Made by a program: the position numbers and the translations under genes. A stretch of DNA of 28,236 bases. It comes from JBBQNJ01 sp038329845 (GTDB lineage Bacteria > Planctomycetota > Phycisphaerae > Tepidisphaerales > Tepidisphaeraceae). The notes beneath the pieces were generated by a model. That model was not told the origin of the DNA. It ran no database searches and worked only from the letters and a program-made list of their open reading frames with translations. Of this stretch, positions 16,019 through 23,406 are shown piece after piece. The DNA is taken from NCBI GenBank assembly GCA_038329845.1, contig JBBQNJ010000067.1, positions 1 to 28,236 of the forward strand. The letters run 5' to 3'. Within the stretch, counting starts at the first letter, position 1. Each line of letters begins with the position of its first letter.

Positions 16019-17464
16019 ATGCAGGTCAAGCTCAGTAACGGTCGAATCCTTCCCATCGAAATGCACAAGGTCCGCATCGTCCAGAAAACGACGCTGCCGA
16101 ACATCGAGCAGCGCCTGCGGGCCATCGACGACGCCGGCTATAACACGTTTCTGCTCCGCACCCGCGACGTGTTTATCGACATGCTCACCGACTCGGGCAC
16201 CAACGCCATGAGCGACAACCAGTTGGCCGCCATGATGGTCGCCGACGACGCCTATGCCGGCGGCGAGAGCTATTACAGACTCGTCGATGCCTGCCGCGAG
16301 GTGCTGGGCTTCGAGCTGTGCCTGCCCGTGCATCAGGGCCGCGCCGCCGAGCATCTGCTGGCCAAGGTCCTCGTCAAGCCGGGCGACCAGGTGTTGATGA
16401 ACTATCACTTCACCACCACCAAGGCCCATTTCGAGCTGCAAGGCGGCGTCGTCCACGAGATCTACTGCGACGGTGCCCTGGACACCACCAGCACCAACCC
16501 CTTCAAGGGAAATCTCGACCTGGGCAAGTTCAAGAACCTCATCGCCCAGCACGGAGCGAAAAAAATCAGCTTCGTGCGGATGGAATGCACCACGAACTTG
16601 ATCGGCGGTCAGCCATTCTCGATGGCCAATCTCGCCGAAGTCGCGGCTATGGCTCGCAAGCACGGCATCCCGGTGATAATCGACACTTCGCTGGTGAGCG
16701 AAAACGCCTACTTCATCAAACGCCGCGAAAAGGGGTATGCCGAAAAGTCGATCATCGAAATCATCCGCGAGATGATGAGCCATTGCGATTTGACCTACAT
16801 GTCCGGGCGCAAAAGCACCAGCGTTCGCGGCGGGCTGATCGCTACTAACAACAAGGACTACTTCATCAAGATCCGCGAATGGCTGCCGGTTTACGAAGGG
16901 TTCCAGACCTACGGCGGGATGAGCAGCAAGGAAGTCGAGGCGATGGCCGTGGGGATGCGCGAGATGTGTGACTACGAGGTCGCCAGTTCCAGCGCCGATC
17001 TGATCCAGTATTTCGTCGATGAGATGGTCGCGGTGGGACTGCCCGCGGTCACCCCCGCCGGCGGACTCGCCGGGCATGTCGATGCGATGAAGTTCCTGCC
17101 CCACATCCCGCAGAGTCAGTATCCCGCCGGCTGTCTAGCCGCGGCGATCTACCTGGTGTCGGGCGCGCGGCCGATGGAACGCGGAACGGTGAGCATGGAC
17201 CGCGACAAGGACGGCAACGACGTCTTTTCCGACATCGAGCTGGCCCGCTGCGCCGTCCCCCGGCGCGTCTACTCGATTTCGCATATCGATTACGTCGTGG
17301 ACCGGATCAAATGGCTCTACGCACACCGCGAACTCGTCGGGGGACTCAAGTTCGTCGAAGAACCGCCCGTGCTGCGGTTCTTCTTCGGGCGATTGGCGCC
17401 CCTGACCGACTGGAGCCGAAAGCTCGCCGATGCGTTCAAGGCCGATTTCGGCGAGACTTTCTAG
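16019..17464 (+). CDS. PLP-dependent beta-eliminating lyase (tryptophanase / tyrosine phenol-lyase type)
   Basis: A 481-residue fold-type I PLP enzyme. Family members split tryptophan to indole, or tyrosine to phenol, with pyruvate and ammonia. Motifs seen include SDNQLAAMMVADDAYAGGESYYRLVDA, PVHQGRAAEHLL, NYHFTTTKAHFELQGG and the PLP-lysine region MSGRKSTSVRGGL with Lys265. TTTKxHFE is closer to tyrosine phenol-lyase than to E. coli tryptophanase, so I do not choose between substrates. The ATG at 16019 fits the family start; the longer frame from 15923 has no support. The TAG stop (17462-17464) lies inside the left inverted repeat of a MITE-like element, so the C-terminus (GETF) may have been altered by its insertion. 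Confidence 0.85.
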   Translation: MQVKLSNGRILPIEMHKVRIVQKTTLPNIEQRLRAIDDAGYNTFLLRTRDVFIDMLTDSGTNAMSDNQLAAMMVADDAYAGGESYYRLVDACREVLGFELCLPVHQGRAAEHLLAKVLVKPGDQVLMNYHFTTTKAHFELQGGVVHEIYCDGALDTTSTNPFKGNLDLGKFKNLIAQHGAKKISFVRMECTTNLIGGQPFSMANLAEVAAMARKHGIPVIIDTSLVSENAYFIKRREKGYAEKSIIEIIREMMSHCDLTYMSGRKSTSVRGGLIATNNKDYFIKIREWLPVYEGFQTYGGMSSKEVEAMAVGMREMCDYEVASSSADLIQYFVDEMVAVGLPAVTPAGGLAGHVDAMKFLPHIPQSQYPAGCLAAAIYLVSGARPMERGTVSMDRDKDGNDVFSDIELARCAVPRRVYSISHIDYVVDRIKWLYAHRELVGGLKFVEEPPVLRFFFGRLAPLTDWSRKLADAFKADFGETF

Positions 17465-17570
17465 TGCTTTGTCAACAGGTGACGTTAGGGTTCACTGTCT
17501 CGATTGTGCCAATGAAAGCGGGCCGGAAACAAACACTTGATCCGAAAACGAAACGCTGACAAAGCACTAG
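17461..17570. mobile_element. MITE-like element, 110 bp, ending in CTAG
   Basis: CTAGTGCTTTGTCA (17461-17474) and its exact reverse complement TGACAAAGCACTAG (17557-17570) are perfect 14-bp terminal inverted repeats. The about 80 bases between have no gene. CTAG at both ends may be a palindromic target duplication. The element begins exactly at the stop of the PLP lyase gene and supplies or rebuilds its TAG. The 67 bases that follow lead to the hydrogenase protease gene. Confidence 0.7.
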
Positions 17571-17636
17571 TCCCGTGCGAACAACCGCATCGACGATCGC
17601 TCGTCGATGCGCCGCTGCCCGGACCGGAGCAGACGA

Positions 17637-18176
17637 ATGCCCGATGAATTTACCATCGCCGGCTCGCTTTCCCATCCGTGTTTCGACAAGGCACTGGTAA
17701 TCGGCTACGGCAATCCTATGCGCGGCGACGATGGCATCGGCTGGCGGGCAATCGAGGCGTTGGGTGGCCAGGTCGATCCCGCCGCGGTGCGACTGGAGAC
17801 CTGCCATCAGCTCACCCCCGAGTGGTCCGATCCGATCTCGCGGGCGCGGCGGGTGATCTTCATCGACGCCGCCTGCGACGCCGCGCCCGGCGACGTGCGA
17901 TGCCGGACGCTGTCGCCAGTGGCCGAAGGGCATCCACAGACCCATCGCTGCGATCCGGCATGGCTGCTGGCGTGCGCTGTTGAACTATTCGGGCGATGCC
18001 CGCCGGCGCATCTGCTGACCGTCGGCGGCGAGGATTTCTCGCTGCGCGAAGACCTTTCGGCCACGGTCGCATCGGCGCTGCCACGAATCGTCGCCCGCGT
18101 GCAGGCGTTGCTCGAGGCGGACGAGGCCGAAGCGCCGCCGGTAAAGCCCGTTGTGCCGGAGATCGATCGTGCATGA
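17637..18176 (+). CDS. Hydrogenase maturation protease
   Basis: A 179-residue endopeptidase of the HycI/HybD/HoxW family (COG0680). These cut the C-terminal tail from a [NiFe]-hydrogenase large subunit after nickel insertion. The signature VIGYGNPMRGDDGIGWRAIEAL is at residues 21-42, with the conserved GDDG acidic site. FIDAACD (about 75-81) and the His residues after it fit the other nickel-sensing positions. The ATG at 17637 is preceded by GGAG at 17626-17629; an ATG at 17607 is less likely. It is the first of three tightly packed maturation genes; its stop lies eight bases inside hypA. No hydrogenase structural gene is in the window, so its target must be encoded elsewhere. Confidence 0.88.
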   Translation: MPDEFTIAGSLSHPCFDKALVIGYGNPMRGDDGIGWRAIEALGGQVDPAAVRLETCHQLTPEWSDPISRARRVIFIDAACDAAPGDVRCRTLSPVAEGHPQTHRCDPAWLLACAVELFGRCPPAHLLTVGGEDFSLREDLSATVASALPRIVARVQALLEADEAEAPPVKPVVPEIDRA

Positions 18177-18501
18177 GATGTCGCTCATCGAGAGCGTACT
18201 CGAGACAATCCGGCGTCACGCGCCGGCTTCGGCGCGGGTCCTGTCCGTCAAGCTCGAGGCCGGCGCGCTGCTCGGGGTCGATCCCCAAGCCATGCAATGG
18301 GCCTGGCAGGCGGCTACGGTCGATGGGTTTTGCCACGGGGCACGGCTGGACCTGACGTTGCTACCGTGGTCGCTGACGTGCGACTCCTGTGGCCGTGTCT
18401 GGACCGATCCCGACCCGTATTCCCCGTGCCCATGCGGCGGCGCTGCCCTTCCGCGGGGAACGGCCGAAATGCGATTGGTCAGCTTTGAAATCGACGATTG
18501 A
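18169..18501 (+). CDS. hypA: Hydrogenase/urease nickel incorporation protein HypA
   Basis: A 110-residue nickel chaperone that hands nickel to the [NiFe]-hydrogenase large subunit with HypB. I start it at the GTG at 18169, because this gives (M)HEMSLIESVLE. His2 and the next residues are the nickel site and must follow the initiator, so upstream starts are ruled out. The zinc site is CDSC at residues 71-74, and then SPCPCGG with Cys87 and Cys89. This is C-X-C where family members normally have C-X2-C, an odd point in the otherwise normal protein. It overlaps the protease gene by eight bases and its stop overlaps an alternative TTG start of hypB. Confidence 0.92.
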   Translation: MHEMSLIESVLETIRRHAPASARVLSVKLEAGALLGVDPQAMQWAWQAATVDGFCHGARLDLTLLPWSLTCDSCGRVWTDPDPYSPCPCGGAALPRGTAEMRLVSFEIDD

Positions 18502-18548
18502 AAATTAGCCCCGGCGAGATGCGCCGGCGGGAACCGATTGGAGACGCC

Positions 18549-19202
18549 ATGCAAGTGACGGTGATCGAAAACGTGATGAAGCTGAACGACGAGATCGCGG
18601 CGATGAACCGCGCCAAGCTGTCGGGGGCCGGAATCTTCACCGTGGATTTGATCGGCGCGCCCGGGTCCGGCAAGACCGCCCTGCTCGAGGCGACGCTCCC
18701 GCGCCTCACCCAGCGGAAACAGCGCTGCGCCGTGATCGTCGGAGACCTCGCCACCCAGCGCGACGCCGACCGAATGGCAAAATTCTGCCCCCAGGTCGTG
18801 CAGATCAATACCGGCAAGGGCTGCCACCTCGAGGCCAACCACGTCCACCAGGGCCTCGAGCGCCTGGACCTCGCGGCGATCGATGTGCTTTTCATCGAGA
18901 ACGTCGGCAACCTCATCTGCCCGGTCGGATTCGACCTGGGCCAAGATGTGAAAGTGGGCGTGTTCAGCATCAGCGGCGGCGACGACAAAGCGGCCAAGCA
19001 CCCCCACCTCGTCGTGGCGGCGGGTCTGCTGCTGCTGACCAAGACCGACCTGCTGCCGCATTGCCCGTTCGACATGGACCTCTTCCGCGCCGACATCGCC
19101 CGCCTGAATCCCACCGTCAACCTCCTGCGCCTAAGCCCGCGCACCGGTGAAGGTCTGGACGCCTGGATCGACTTCCTGCTCGCCCCCCGCGCCGCGAAGT
19201 AG
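18549..19202 (+). CDS. hypB: Hydrogenase nickel incorporation GTPase HypB
   Basis: A 217-residue GTPase that drives nickel delivery from HypA. P-loop GAPGSGKT is at 36-43, switch I GDLATQRDADR at 65-75, the metal site GKGCHLEA with Cys92-His93, and ENVGNLICP at 118-125. The fourth GTPase motif reads TKTD instead of NKxD. There is no N-terminal CXXCGC or His-rich nickel store, so it is the short form. The ATG at 18549 follows GGAG (18540-18543) by five bases; in-frame starts at 18498 (TTG) and 18519 are less likely. It is the last gene of the protease-hypA-hypB set. HypC, D, E and F are not in the window. Confidence 0.95.
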   Translation: MQVTVIENVMKLNDEIAAMNRAKLSGAGIFTVDLIGAPGSGKTALLEATLPRLTQRKQRCAVIVGDLATQRDADRMAKFCPQVVQINTGKGCHLEANHVHQGLERLDLAAIDVLFIENVGNLICPVGFDLGQDVKVGVFSISGGDDKAAKHPHLVVAAGLLLLTKTDLLPHCPFDMDLFRADIARLNPTVNLLRLSPRTGEGLDAWIDFLLAPRAAK

Positions 19203-19290
19203 TCGCTCGCGAGAACAAGACGAAAAAGAGAACAAGAAAAGCGGGCGGCCCCGGGCTACAAGACCCGACCGCCGCCGCCAAGTCGTCGAA

Positions 19291-19311
19291 CGGGTCAGCG
19301 ATCTTGACCCG
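19291..19311 (+). terminator. Hairpin downstream of hypB
   Basis: CGGGTCA, seven-base loop, TGACCCG: a perfect 7-bp stem about 90 bases after hypB. No U-tract follows directly, so termination here is uncertain. Confidence 0.35.
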
Positions 19312-19329
19312 CGACAGGGCACATCGCCG

Positions 19330-19452
19330 AAAAAGGGGACGCGCTTCTTTTTTCACATGATAATAGAGTTGCACTATTATTATTACCTTTTCGTTGACTA
19401 TACTATCGAAAAATGGTCGCGCATGTTGAAAAAGAAGCGCGTCCCCTTTTTT
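19330..19452. mobile_element. MITE/REP-like element with about 25-bp inverted repeats
   Basis: The left arm (19330-19355) contains GGGGACGCGCTTC between an A-run and a T-run, followed by CA. The right arm (19427-19452) is its reverse complement apart from A/T-run lengths. The about 70 bases between are AT-rich, unlike the surrounding DNA, and hold no gene. GGGGAC...CTTTTT arms resemble the palindromes mobilised by Y1 (REP-type) transposases; I know this from general experience and have not checked it here. Folded, it gives one long hairpin. Confidence 0.65.
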
Positions 19453-19563
19453 CGTTGCGGATAATTTTTATACCCCGCCGCGGCGATCAGACCGCGTAGC
19501 ATGGTGCGTTCGAGCGAGATACGATATTGTTCTCCGGCGAATCGAGGCCCCGACGGCGCGCCG

Positions 19564-19585
19564 GCCCGCGCCTCGGCGGGCTTTT
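19564..19585 (+). terminator. Terminator-like hairpin just ahead of exbB
   Basis: GCCCGC, loop GCCTCG, GCGGGC and TTTT form a small intrinsic-terminator-like structure ending 24 bases before the exbB ATG. It either ends upstream transcripts or acts as an attenuator in the exb leader. Confidence 0.45.
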
Positions 19586-19608
19586 CCTAATCCGAAGGAT
19601 TGTTGCCA

Positions 19609-20517
19609 ATGCACCCGTTCGCCCGATCTGTTCTGGGAATTATCAGCATCGTTGCCGTTTTCCTGCTGCCCTCCACCCCGGCCCGGGGACAGGCCGCCAA
19701 GCCCCCGGCGATTGTCAAGCCCCCGGCCAACGCCCGCGACGCCGCCCCGTCGGCCCCGGCGCCTCGGATCGCCACCACGACCTCCCGGCCCGCAACCGCG
19801 CCCGCGGCGCCGGCGCCGGCGGCCGCCAAGGTCTCGATGGCCGCTGAGATCGTCGCCAAAATCCGCGCTGCCAAGTCGATCGGCTACATCCTGATCGCCA
19901 TGTCCATCATCGGACTTGGTTTTGCGCTCGAGCGACTGGCGCATCTGCGGCGAAAATTATTCTGCCCGCCCGGACTCGCCGACGAGGTACTCGAGGCATT
20001 GCTCGCATCGGATATCGCCCGGGCGACCACGGCCTGCGACCGCCATCCCAGCCTGCTTGCCGATGTCTGCCGATCGATCATCAAGCACCGACAGTTCCCC
20101 TTTGCCGACATCGCCGCTGTCGCCGGAGACGTGGCCGACCGGGAGTTGCGACAGCAAATGCAGAAGTCGTATCCCATGGCCGTCGTGGCGACGCTGGCTC
20201 CGTTGCTGGGGCTGCTGGGAACGGTGATCGGAATGATCAACTCTTTCGAGGCCGTCGCGTTGGCCGGCGCCATGGGCGATCCGTCGGTGATGGCCGCCGA
20301 CATCTCCTTCGCGTTGATCACCACCGCCATGGGGTTGATCGTCGCGGCCCCGAATCTGGCGCTCTACCATATCTTTCGGATGAGGACCAACAATCTGGCA
20401 ACCTTGTTGGACGAGCAAACGAGCGAGTTGATCAGCGAGCTTCAGCTCCGTCGGATGGCCGGCCGATCGGTCCCGGGCAGCGCGCCCGCCGGCGGAACGG
20501 AGGCCGTCCATGCGTAG
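19609..20517 (+). CDS. exbB: ExbB/TolQ/MotA-family proton channel protein
   Basis: A 302-residue inner-membrane protein that, with ExbD, uses the proton motive force to power an envelope partner. An N-terminal signal-like segment (residues 5-28, ending in PARGQA) leads into an Ala/Pro-rich linker to about residue 72. Then come three membrane segments at about 91-107, 188-212 and 232-257. The core SYPMAVVATLAPLLGLLGTVIGMINSFEAVA is the family signature, and ISFALITTAMGLIVAAPNLALYHIF the second. AAGGA at 19595-19599 and the signal sequence support the ATG at 19609. The long N-terminal extension with a second export signal is common in TonB-type ExbB forms. Its stop overlaps exbD by eight bases. 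Confidence 0.9.
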   Translation: MHPFARSVLGIISIVAVFLLPSTPARGQAAKPPAIVKPPANARDAAPSAPAPRIATTTSRPATAPAAPAPAAAKVSMAAEIVAKIRAAKSIGYILIAMSIIGLGFALERLAHLRRKLFCPPGLADEVLEALLASDIARATTACDRHPSLLADVCRSIIKHRQFPFADIAAVAGDVADRELRQQMQKSYPMAVVATLAPLLGLLGTVIGMINSFEAVALAGAMGDPSVMAADISFALITTAMGLIVAAPNLALYHIFRMRTNNLATLLDEQTSELISELQLRRMAGRSVPGSAPAGGTEAVHA

Positions 20518-20938
20518 ACGCCGCGGCGACGATGACGACATCGCCATCGACATGACCCCCATGATCGATTGCGTATTCCTGCTGCTGATCTTTTTCCTGG
20601 TCGCCACCACCCTCAAGAAGCTGGACCGCGAGTTGGCCGTCGAGCTTCCCAACGCCGCCATGGCGACCCAGACCAAGCTCGATTCCTCGACGCTGGTGAT
20701 CGGCCTGGACGCTCAGGGCCAGATGTATCTCAATGCCGAGCCGGTAACGATCGAGGCGTTTCTGGGCGCCCTGCGTAGCGCCGCCGAGCAGAACCCCGAT
20801 ACCCGCATCCGCATCGACGCCGATCGAAAGACCCCTTACGACGCGATCGTCCATGTGATGGATCAGTGCATGTTCTGGGATCTGCGGAACATCGGATTCC
20901 ATATCCGCCGCGGATCCGGCGAGATGACCGGAGATTGA
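20510..20938 (+). CDS. exbD: ExbD/TolR-family protein
   Basis: A 142-residue single-span inner-membrane protein of the ExbD/TolR family, partner of ExbB. A short charged cytoplasmic N-terminus (RRRRGDDDDIAIDMTPMID) leads into the segment CVFLLLIFFLVATTL. Asp20 at the membrane boundary is the conserved proton-carrying acid. The periplasmic domain has the usual TLVIGLDAQGQMYLNAEPV and RIRIDADRKTPYDAIVHVMDQC pattern. Length is normal. The ATG overlaps the exbB stop, and two bases separate its own stop from the following gene, so the three genes are one operon. Confidence 0.93.
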   Translation: MRRRRGDDDDIAIDMTPMIDCVFLLLIFFLVATTLKKLDRELAVELPNAAMATQTKLDSSTLVIGLDAQGQMYLNAEPVTIEAFLGALRSAAEQNPDTRIRIDADRKTPYDAIVHVMDQCMFWDLRNIGFHIRRGSGEMTGD

Positions 20939-20940
20939 CC

Positions 20941-23124
20941 ATGGCTCGACACGAAACCGCCGTTGCGTCCAGCGCCGATCTCAAGCCCGCGCAACGCGCG
21001 CGCCCGATCCCCTGGCTGGGCTTGTCGATCGTGCTGCACCTGGCGGCGCTGGCGGCGCTGTTGGCGGTCTTCCCGTCGCCGCCCGAGCCGATGGCACAGC
21101 GAAAGAGCGATCAGTTGAAGCAGCTCAGCGCCCAGAAGCTCGACGAGGCGGCAACCCGCCTGCGCGAGATCAATCGCGAGCAGTTGGAAGAGAACGTCGA
21201 GCAGCTTCAGACATCGCTGGAAAAACTCAAGGAAATGGAGCGTGCCCAGGCGATCGAGGTCGCTGCGGAGAAGTCCGATCGACCCGCCGAGGCGAAGGCG
21301 AACGCCGGGGAACTGATCGATCAGATTCTCGCGGCCCAGCAGGCGCTGGGCGAGTCGCAACGACAACTCACCCCGCAGTTGTCGCGGGCGGGAATCGCGC
21401 TGACCGAGGCGGTGAAGCATCCGGCCGATCAACAACGAATCACATCGTTCGACGCCGGCGAGGGTCTGACGGCGGTAAAGAACCTGGCGGTGCTTGAAAA
21501 GCCCATCAAAGCCGCAAATAAGGAGATCGACGCAATTCAGAAGCTTCAAGTCCGCCTGGCCGATGAGCTGGCGTGGCTGAACAACCCGTCGATCGTCGAG
21601 CTACAGAAACAAGCGATCTCGGCGCAGGAACGGGCCAAGGGCGCCAATAAGCAGACGGATGCACGATTCGAGTGGCTGGGCCGGGAGCTGTCGGAGCTGC
21701 CGAAAAAGACCCACTCGGCCCTTGCCACCGACAAGCGCAACCTCGCCTACCGAATCGACCAGGCCCATCGGCTCATCAACCACCTCGACTCGCACGCAAG
21801 CGAAATAGCGAACCTCCACCAGGCCGCGATTCCATCGCAAGACACCGCCTACCAGGCCGAGCTTGCGGTCAAGCAGGCGCTGCAGGCAGCGCCGCCTCCG
21901 GAACCCCTGCGCCCGGAGGACCTCTCCACCGTGGCGGATGCGACGACGCAACCGGACGGGTCGCAAGCCGACGCCGCCGACACGATCCCCGCCGACGCCA
22001 GTGATTCACAGCCTCCTCTGTCGCAGATTTACGAAAAGGCCGTGGCGATCGAGCAGACGATGGCGAACGTGAACGCCAGCATCCGCGCCACCGCGTTATC
22101 CAAGGCCGCGGGAGTCGCGCCTCAGACCGCCAAGGCAACCGTCGCCGCCGCCGCGCCCAACCGCCCCCAGGTAGACGCCGCCGCCCTCGACGGCGATGTC
22201 ACCAGCGGCGAGGGGTTCGAGAATTACCAGATGCAACTGGCCACGGTGGTCGCCACCAGCGATTCGATGGTGTTAAGCGCCCAGCGGATGCTCGATACCG
22301 CCGCCGCGGCCATCGCCGGACAGGATGCCGACGCGGCGGCGACGATCGAACTCACCGCCACCGATGACCCGGCGAGCGCCGACTCCAGCCATGGCCCCCA
22401 CGGGGTGCCGGGCGGGTCCGACGCCGTGAGCGACACCCCGCCCGGCCTGAGCGATACCGAAGCGCGGGCCGGCAAGGGCGGCAAGGCCGGCGGCGAGGGC
22501 ACTGGAGACGGACGCGCCGCCGCCGACGATCCCGAAACCCGCCGGCGCACCAACATCGCTTTGGTACGACCGGGCAGAAAGCTCGCCGCCGAAGGTGGAG
22601 ATCAGCCCTGGACCTTCCTCGACGCATGGTACGTCATCGGCCCGTTCACCACCGGCAATTCCGCCGGGCTGAACCAGGCCTACAGCCCCGAGAGCGTCGT
22701 GGACCTCGATGCCGTCTACAGTGGCCCCGACGGCCGACGCCTCCGCTGGCGCTATCGCAAGGAAGCCTCACCGGGGACATTCTACTTCCCCGACCAGGCG
22801 GCCAACGCCGTCAATTACGCCTTCACCTTCGTCCGCGCCGAGCGAGACATGGAAGTCTGGATGGCGATCGGCTCCGACGATGGCGCCAAGCTCTGGATCA
22901 ACGACCAATTGGTCGACGGCCCCGTGTGGCATGGCAACGAGAGCGCCTGGCAGTTCAGCTTCGGCCACGACAACGGTGCCTTGAGCTGTCATCTGCATTA
23001 TCGCGGCTACCGAAAAGTCCGGCTCCAGCAGGGCCTGAACCGCCTGCTGATCCGCGTGGACAACGGCCCCGGCGGCACCGGCTTCGCCATCTACCTCGCC
23101 CCGGCCACCACGGCCACCCCGTGA
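20941..23124 (+). CDS. TonB-like membrane-anchored coiled-coil protein with C-terminal beta-sandwich-like domain
   Basis: A 727-residue protein, probably the moving partner of the ExbB/ExbD motor just upstream. The N-terminal segment PIPWLGLSIVLHLAALAALLAVF (residues 22-44) carries S29xxxH33, the same spacing as the conserved SxxxH of the TonB membrane helix. Residues about 55-110 and parts up to about 300 are charged, helical and heptad-like. About 300-540 is Ala/Asp/Pro-rich. From about 555 a compact domain follows (WYVIGPF, GSDDGAKLWINDQLVDG, GLNRLLIRVDNGPGG) that looks like a carbohydrate-binding or PA14-like beta-sandwich. No TonB C-terminal domain is seen. The ATG at 20941 is chosen two bases after the exbD stop. 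Function is unknown; the motor link is inference. Confidence 0.8.
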   Translation: MARHETAVASSADLKPAQRARPIPWLGLSIVLHLAALAALLAVFPSPPEPMAQRKSDQLKQLSAQKLDEAATRLREINREQLEENVEQLQTSLEKLKEMERAQAIEVAAEKSDRPAEAKANAGELIDQILAAQQALGESQRQLTPQLSRAGIALTEAVKHPADQQRITSFDAGEGLTAVKNLAVLEKPIKAANKEIDAIQKLQVRLADELAWLNNPSIVELQKQAISAQERAKGANKQTDARFEWLGRELSELPKKTHSALATDKRNLAYRIDQAHRLINHLDSHASEIANLHQAAIPSQDTAYQAELAVKQALQAAPPPEPLRPEDLSTVADATTQPDGSQADAADTIPADASDSQPPLSQIYEKAVAIEQTMANVNASIRATALSKAAGVAPQTAKATVAAAAPNRPQVDAAALDGDVTSGEGFENYQMQLATVVATSDSMVLSAQRMLDTAAAAIAGQDADAAATIELTATDDPASADSSHGPHGVPGGSDAVSDTPPGLSDTEARAGKGGKAGGEGTGDGRAAADDPETRRRTNIALVRPGRKLAAEGGDQPWTFLDAWYVIGPFTTGNSAGLNQAYSPESVVDLDAVYSGPDGRRLRWRYRKEASPGTFYFPDQAANAVNYAFTFVRAERDMEVWMAIGSDDGAKLWINDQLVDGPVWHGNESAWQFSFGHDNGALSCHLHYRGYRKVRLQQGLNRLLIRVDNGPGGTGFAIYLAPATTATP

Positions 23125-23182
23125 CCGGGCTGTCCCCCGTCTCCAAGTGCGCCATATCCCCCCGGGTATGCGATCGCCCAAC

Positions 23183-23210
23183 AAAAAACCCCGTCCGGCG
23201 CCGGACGGGG
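23183..23210 (-). terminator. Strong rho-independent terminator (minus strand)
   Basis: CCCCGTCCGG and CCGGACGGGG form a perfect 10-bp stem with a two-base loop; on the minus strand it is followed by six T. It would end transcripts of the tRNA whose 3' part lies just upstream on that strand. Confidence 0.85.
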
Positions 23211-23215
23211 AAAAG

Positions 23216-23260
23216 AGCGGGCGATGGGATTCGAACCCACGACGTCAGCCTTGGGAAGGC
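23216..23260 (-). tRNA. 3' part of tRNA-Gly(CCC), 5' part missing (attachment-site scar)
   Basis: Read on the minus strand, this gives the anticodon loop TTCCCAA (anticodon CCC), the 3' side of the anticodon stem, a five-base variable loop, the T arm GTGGG-TTCGAAT-CCCAT, the 3' acceptor strand CGCCCGC and T as discriminator; CCA is not encoded. The expected 5' acceptor GCGGGCG and D arm are absent: sequence upstream of about tRNA position 29 is unrelated. A terminator follows at the normal place. A tRNA cut in the anticodon stem is what a tyrosine-recombinase integration leaves at one element end. Confidence 0.75.
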
Positions 23261-23343
23261 ATCGGTCCTTTTCCATACATTCCGTAACCTTCGAGAAATA
23301 CGATAGATATGGATTGGCCCCAGTGCAAGTCTCTTGCCCCAAA

Positions 23344-23395
23344 CTACTCGATTTCGAGCCATTTCGAGTAGCCTACTCGTGGGGGAAACGAGTAG
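23344..23395. repeat. Two adjacent CTACTCG/CGAGTAG inverted repeat pairs
   Basis: CTACTCG (23344), CGAGTAG (23365), CTACTCG (23373) and CGAGTAG (23389) form four half-sites in alternating orientation. The middle two make a perfect 15-bp palindrome with a single central base. ATTTCGAG is also repeated at 23351 and 23361. The cluster lies about 85 bases inside the tRNA scar and just after the end of the minus-strand HTH gene. It may be recombinase or excisionase arm sites, or an operator. Confidence 0.65.
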
Positions 23396-23406
23396 CGGTT
23401 CGCGGG

